DNA of 64,000 nucleotides from NCBI GenBank assembly GCA_045631645.1, contig JAZQVC010000020.1, positions 78,699 through 142,698 of the forward strand. Reading direction: 5' to 3'. The stretch is from SIG459 sp045631645. GTDB lineage: Bacteria > Bacillota > Clostridia > Oscillospirales > Oscillospiraceae. Every line of letters begins with the position of its first letter. Positions within the stretch are counted from its first letter, which is position 1. The position numbers and the translations under genes are program-made. Shown one piece after another: positions 60,007-64,000 of the stretch. The notes under the pieces are model-generated. The model searched no databases. It was not told the origin of the DNA and saw nothing but the letters and a program-made list of their open reading frames with translations.

Positions 60007-62329
60007 GGCCATTATGCAGCAGGACAAAGAACGCTATCGCATCCCGCGAAGCGTTCACGATGTCATTCCGATAAACTGTATATGGGATGACGGAATCTTC
60101 AAGGTTGGAAACAGATTCTCCAAAACTTATCGTTTTACGGACATTAACTACTCCGTTGCTTCCCGCGAGGATAAGGAAAGCATGTTCCTGCGCTACTCCG
60201 AGCTTATTAACAGTCTGGACAGCAGTGCAACAACTAAACTCACTATAAACAATCGCAAACAAAATAAAGCGAATTTCGAAGAATCAATCCTCATGCCCTT
60301 AAAAAACGATGGTCTTGATGAGTACCGCGAGGAGTATAACCAGATGCTTTTGGATAAGGCCACCAATGGCAACGGTCTCCTGCAAGAAAAGTACATTACA
60401 GTCACCGTGTACAAAAAAGACATCAACGATGCACGAGGTTTTTTCTCCCGAGTGGGCGCAGACTTATCAGCACATTTTGCTTCCCTCGGTTCAAGGTGCA
60501 TAGAACTGGATGCAGCTGACAAACTCCGTATTCTCCATAATTTTTACCGTTCCGATGATGAGTCTGCATTTTCATTCGACATCGCTGACATGGCAAAGAA
60601 GGGCCATCATTTTAAAGATTGCATATGCCCGGATAGCATTGAAAAACACAGTGATTATCTTAAACTTGGAGAACAGTATTGCCGTGTGCTCTTCTTGAAG
60701 GACTATGCCAGTTACATTAAAGACAGCATGGTTACCGAACTCACAGATCTGAACCGCAACATTATGCTCTCAATTGATGTCATCCCCGTTCCCACAGATG
60801 AAGCAGTACGGGAAGTCGAAAAAAGAATGCTTGGCGTGGAGACCAATATTACGAATTGGCAAAGGCGTCAGAATGCCAACAACAATTTCTCAGCAATAGT
60901 CCCCTATGACATGGAGCTTCAGCGGAAAGAAAGCAAAGAGTTTCTTGATGACCTCACCACCAGAGACCAAAGAATGCTCGTAGCTGTGCTGACTATGGTT
61001 GTAACCGCCGACAGCAAATCTCAGCTTGACAACATCACTGATGCAGTAGTTTCCATTGCAAGAACTCATATGTGTCAAATGGCCGTACTGAAATACCAGC
61101 AGCTTGATGGACTGAATACAGTTCTCCCTATAGGTGCACGGAAAATCAATGCTTTTCGCACGCTTACCACAGAGAGTCTTGCGGTCTTTATGCCCTTCAA
61201 AGTTCAGGAAATAATGGATAAAGGCGGCATTTACTTCGGGGAGAACGCCATATCGCATAATCTCATTATGTGCAACAAAGCAAATCTCCTTAATCAGTCC
61301 TCTTTCCTCTTGGGCATTCCCGGTTCAGGCAAGTCATTCAATGCAAAAGAACTCATTACCTTCCTTATGCTTAACACCGATGATGATATCCTTATCTGTG
61401 ATCCTGAGGGCGAATACGCCCCGCTGGCAGAAGCCATGGGCGATATGGCATCTGTTATCCGTGTTGCAGCAGGCGGAAAAGACCGACTTAATGCTATGTA
61501 TATGGTGGACGGTTACGGCGAGAACAACCCCATTGTAGTAAAGTCCCAGTTCATTATGTCGCTTGTGGAGAGAATAGACCCGTCCGGTGTAGGGCCGCAG
61601 CAGAAGTCCATCATTGACCGTTGTACCGCCGCAGTGTACCTCGAGGCTGAGCAGACAGGTATCGCGCCTACTCTGACATCTCTTCGAAATATGCTTCTCA
61701 TACAGCCTGAAGAAAAGGCGCAGGAAATTGCATTGGCTTTGGAGCTGTTCACTATGGGTTCTCTTGATATTTTCGGGCACAGAAGCACCGTAGATCTGGA
61801 CAAGCGTGTTGTTGTTTTTGATATTCACGGGCTTGGTGAGCAGCTGCGTCCCATAGGGCATTTGGTTATAACAGATACCATGCTCAACCGTGTAACCCTC
61901 AACTGGAAAAAAGGCAAACGCACTCATGTTTTTATAGATGAATTCCATGTGATGTTTGAGAACGAATTCTCCGCTGCTTTCTTTAACAGCGCATGGCGTC
62001 AGTTCAGAAAGCGAAACGCATATCCCACTGCAATTACGCAGAATGTAGAATATCTTCTGGACTCCGTGCAAGCCAGCACAATGCTTTCCAACTCTGAGTT
62101 CGTTGTAATGCTTAACCAGGCCGCATCCGATCGTGAAAAGCTTGCTAAACTCCTTAATATATCCAACGAACAACTCAGCTATATAACAAACGCCGAAGCC
62201 GGTTGCGGACTTATTAAGTACGGCAGTTCTCTCGTTCCCTTTGTTAATCGCTTTCCAACCAATACAAAGCTATATCAGCTTATGACAACGAAACCCGGCG
62301 AAGGTTCTTTTGCGAGGGGACAGACTTGA
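59990..62329 (+). CDS. VirB4-like conjugation ATPase
   Basis: I chose the ATG at 59990 in the end of the PrgI gene, with AAGGAAGG before it. The 779-residue protein has an N-terminal VirB4 domain (about 1-400), Walker A LLGIPGSGKSFNAKELI (about 438-454), DDILICDPEGEYAPLAEAM with Walker B-like DPEGE (about 463), and RTHVFIDEFHVMFENEF (about 643). It powers the channel. Its stop lies in the middle of a hairpin (62316-62340). Confidence 0.95.
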   Translation: MMKSIKAIMQQDKERYRIPRSVHDVIPINCIWDDGIFKVGNRFSKTYRFTDINYSVASREDKESMFLRYSELINSLDSSATTKLTINNRKQNKANFEESILMPLKNDGLDEYREEYNQMLLDKATNGNGLLQEKYITVTVYKKDINDARGFFSRVGADLSAHFASLGSRCIELDAADKLRILHNFYRSDDESAFSFDIADMAKKGHHFKDCICPDSIEKHSDYLKLGEQYCRVLFLKDYASYIKDSMVTELTDLNRNIMLSIDVIPVPTDEAVREVEKRMLGVETNITNWQRRQNANNNFSAIVPYDMELQRKESKEFLDDLTTRDQRMLVAVLTMVVTADSKSQLDNITDAVVSIARTHMCQMAVLKYQQLDGLNTVLPIGARKINAFRTLTTESLAVFMPFKVQEIMDKGGIYFGENAISHNLIMCNKANLLNQSSFLLGIPGSGKSFNAKELITFLMLNTDDDILICDPEGEYAPLAEAMGDMASVIRVAAGGKDRLNAMYMVDGYGENNPIVVKSQFIMSLVERIDPSGVGPQQKSIIDRCTAAVYLEAEQTGIAPTLTSLRNMLLIQPEEKAQEIALALELFTMGSLDIFGHRSTVDLDKRVVVFDIHGLGEQLRPIGHLVITDTMLNRVTLNWKKGKRTHVFIDEFHVMFENEFSAAFFNSAWRQFRKRNAYPTAITQNVEYLLDSVQASTMLSNSEFVVMLNQAASDREKLAKLLNISNEQLSYITNAEAGCGLIKYGSSLVPFVNRFPTNTKLYQLMTTKPGEGSFARGQT

Positions 62330-62340
62330 AGTCTGTCCCC
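62316..62340. repeat. 12-bp perfect inverted repeat spanning the virB4 stop codon
   Basis: GGGGACAGACTT-G-AAGTCTGTCCCC; the stop TGA is at 62327-62329 in the loop and arm. No T-run follows. It may be a REP-like intergenic element or a transcript processing hairpin between virB4 and the CHAP gene. Confidence 0.8.
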
Positions 62341-62367
62341 CAATTTATGTTTATGGAGTGAATCAAT

Positions 62368-64000
62368 ATGGATAGGATAAAAACCCGCGAGACCGTCAAA
62401 AACATAAAGCTGCTGGATAAATCCGCAGTATTATCCCAAAGCATACGACAGACATATGTTCGAGGCAAGACCCGTATTGAGGAAACCATAAACAACGAGA
62501 ACCAATCTTCTGCAAATGAATATGCCGAAAATTATATAAACAATGCAACTCATACTATTTCACAGCATTCAACCCAAATTGTCAGAGCGGGAGAAAGGTT
62601 AATTCCTCACTCCCTCCTCTCCTACCCCGCTACTCACCAAAATTTCAATTATCTGCGTGGGCAGGACTTAGCCAAAACGCAGTGCAAAAAAGATTACGCT
62701 GTTTCCAGGGATATAAAACTGCGAGATACCTCACAGGGCTTCAAGTCCAGTAGTTCTCTGGAAAATCCTAAACGCACTTCAAGCAAAAACGGCAGAAGCA
62801 TCAAAACCGCCGAGAAGACCTCAAAAACAAAAATCAAAACATCGAAAACTGTAGCTAAATCACACCATTCAGGAAATACCTCTAGAAACTTATTTACATC
62901 CAAAAGCAGCAACAGAAAAGCCAAAAAAGAAAGCTTGGAATCCATGGTCAAGGCCATTGTCTCCGGAATTAAATCTCTCTATGCCGCTATAGTTGCAGGT
63001 GGTTGGATGTCTGTTGTGATTATCGTACTTTTATGTGTTATAGGGCTTCTGTTTGCATCTCCTCTCGGGGTGCTCTTTTCAGGTGATTCCGCACAAGATG
63101 AAATGCAGATATGCGATGTGGTTAGAGTGGTCAACGAAGAGTTCGAAGATAAGATTAGTGAAATTCGGTCAAACAATGAATTTGATAAATTCATGATAGA
63201 AGGAGTCCGTACACCTTGGAAAGAAGTATTGGCCATTTATGCCGTTAACGTTTCTGCTGGTTCCTCTCAGATAGAAGTTATAACTATGGACGAACATAAA
63301 AAGCAACTGCTTATGGACACATTCTGGACTATGAATGGAATATCGTATCGCATAGAAACAGAACTTGTACCCAAAACTGTTTTGGTTGAAACGGAAGACG
63401 GAAATCTTGTTGAACATACAGAAGAAATTGAAGAGCGCACCCTGATCATTACTATAAACGGAAAGACCGCCGCTCAAATGGCCGACGGTCTTAACTTTAA
63501 TTCGAAGCAAAAGGAACTGCTAAATACACTACTGGATGATGAGTTCAGCCAGATGTGGACTTCCGTAATTTACGGCGTAAGCAGCTCTGATTCTGAAATT
63601 GTGGCTGTGGCTCTTTCTCAGCTTGGCAATTCGGGCGGACAGCCTTACTGGTCATGGTACGGTTTCAGTTCCCGCGTTGAGTGGTGCGCTTGCTTTGTGA
63701 GTTGGTGCGCCAATGAGTGCGGCTATATCGACGAGGGAATAATCCCGAAGTTCGCCTGGTGCCCCCATGGTAGCCAATGGTTCAAAGATCGAGGTCAGTG
63801 GATGGACGACAGCGCTGTTCCCACCCCTGGAATGATAATATTCTTCGATTGGGATAAACCGAGCACAAAAGGTCCAGATGGTGTTGCCGATCATGTGGCT
63901 ATTGTTGAAAGAGTTGAAGGTGGATATGTCTATACCATTGAAGGTAATTCTGGTGATTGTTGCAGGCAACAGAAATATTCAATTGGTCATTATGAGATTT
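62368..64000 (+). CDS. CHAP-domain peptidoglycan hydrolase of the conjugation system (cut by window end)
   Basis: The ATG at 62368 follows TGGAGTG. The frame is open to the end of the window (544 codons) and has no stop, so the 3' end is missing. The Ser/Lys-rich N-terminal part (1-190) leads to one helix (about 210-232) and a middle domain (about 250-410). The CHAP domain follows: VEWCACFVSWCANECGY with the catalytic Cys (about 436-452), VADHVAIVERVEGGYVYTI with the His, and EGNSGD. It should cut wall peptidoglycan for the mating channel. CD1108-like proteins of Tn1549-type ICEs have this place and layout. Confidence 0.9.
   Translation, partial: MDRIKTRETVKNIKLLDKSAVLSQSIRQTYVRGKTRIEETINNENQSSANEYAENYINNATHTISQHSTQIVRAGERLIPHSLLSYPATHQNFNYLRGQDLAKTQCKKDYAVSRDIKLRDTSQGFKSSSSLENPKRTSSKNGRSIKTAEKTSKTKIKTSKTVAKSHHSGNTSRNLFTSKSSNRKAKKESLESMVKAIVSGIKSLYAAIVAGGWMSVVIIVLLCVIGLLFASPLGVLFSGDSAQDEMQICDVVRVVNEEFEDKISEIRSNNEFDKFMIEGVRTPWKEVLAIYAVNVSAGSSQIEVITMDEHKKQLLMDTFWTMNGISYRIETELVPKTVLVETEDGNLVEHTEEIEERTLIITINGKTAAQMADGLNFNSKQKELLNTLLDDEFSQMWTSVIYGVSSSDSEIVAVALSQLGNSGGQPYWSWYGFSSRVEWCACFVSWCANECGYIDEGIIPKFAWCPHGSQWFKDRGQWMDDSAVPTPGMIIFFDWDKPSTKGPDGVADHVAIVERVEGGYVYTIEGNSGDCCRQQKYSIGHYEI

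Larger units (their letters stand above)
30318..64000. mobile_element. element C: integrative conjugative element of Tn1549-like type, right end outside the window
   Basis: From att copy 3 rightward there are ParA/ParB, DUF4314, ArdC-like, DUF3848, TOPRIM, MobC, relaxase, PcfB, VirD4, Maff2, VirB6-like, PrgI, VirB4 and CHAP genes, the usual conjugation set of Firmicutes ICEs. Pilus, defence and HipA-like genes are cargo. More than 33.6 kb is in view. Neither the integrase nor the right att site is visible. Confidence 0.88.

Noticed and set aside
62316..62340. Rho-independent terminator after virB4
   Set aside because: The stem is strong, but no T-run follows and the CHAP gene starts 27 bases later in the same operon.

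Overview
The window looks like a piece of a low-to-moderate GC Gram-positive genome of the class Clostridia, perhaps Oscillospirales; the family is an inference. Support: the ylxM-ffh-rpsP-khpA-rimM operon, lgt beside a YfmF/YfmH peptidase pair, desulfoferrodoxin (an anaerobe's superoxide reductase), a BlaI/M56 regulator pair, LPxTG proteins with sortases, and strong AGGAGG-type ribosome binding sites.

Layout. (1) 1-22 kb is chromosome: the first codons of a glucosamine-6-phosphate deaminase-like gene; a membrane LuxR-type regulator; a run of small secreted or lipoprotein genes with an AIM24-family protein; desulfoferrodoxin; the SRP/ribosome operon on the minus strand; M16 peptidases, lgt and a repeat-rich protein; a glycine riboswitch in front of an AGCS symporter; seven poorly known minus-strand genes; and a BlaI/M56 operon with a clear promoter and operator. 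(2) 22.2-30.3 kb holds two small elements in tandem. A roughly 190-bp sequence beginning with the same 24-bp tRNA 3'-end core occurs three times (22197, 25441, 30318). Element A (about 3.2 kb) carries a TrlF-like PHP-ATPase and only scars of abiEii and integrase genes. Element B (about 4.9 kb) carries two HEPN-like proteins, an HTH gene, a frameshifted AbiEii gene and an intact tyrosine integrase. (3) From 30.3 kb past the right edge runs a third, large element: an integrative conjugative element of the Tn1549-like Firmicutes type. It has ParA/ParB, a sortase-assembled pilus, DUF4314, an ArdC-like antirestriction protein, a defence island on the opposite strand (43.1-50.3 kb), a decayed resolvase, an HTH-HipA fusion, DUF3848, a TOPRIM primase-like protein, MobC, relaxase, PcfB, VirD4, Maff2, a VirB6-like protein, PrgI, VirB4 and a CHAP hydrolase cut by the window end.

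How the parts work together. The conjugation genes form one long, mostly overlapping rightward operon after a candidate oriT. The ICE's own integrase is not seen and is expected at its right end beyond the window, next to the intact tRNA gene. Because all three elements use the same tRNA site, elements A and B may be carried along by the ICE (accretion). Two sets of genes in the ICE island look like immunity systems: an ATPase/RloB-like pair (43.2-45.1 kb) and a tight five-gene operon (45.3-50.2 kb) of HTH, DNA methyltransferase, phosphoribosyltransferase-like protein, large P-loop ATPase and a protein I do not recognise. The five-gene operon is the best candidate here for an incompletely described system.
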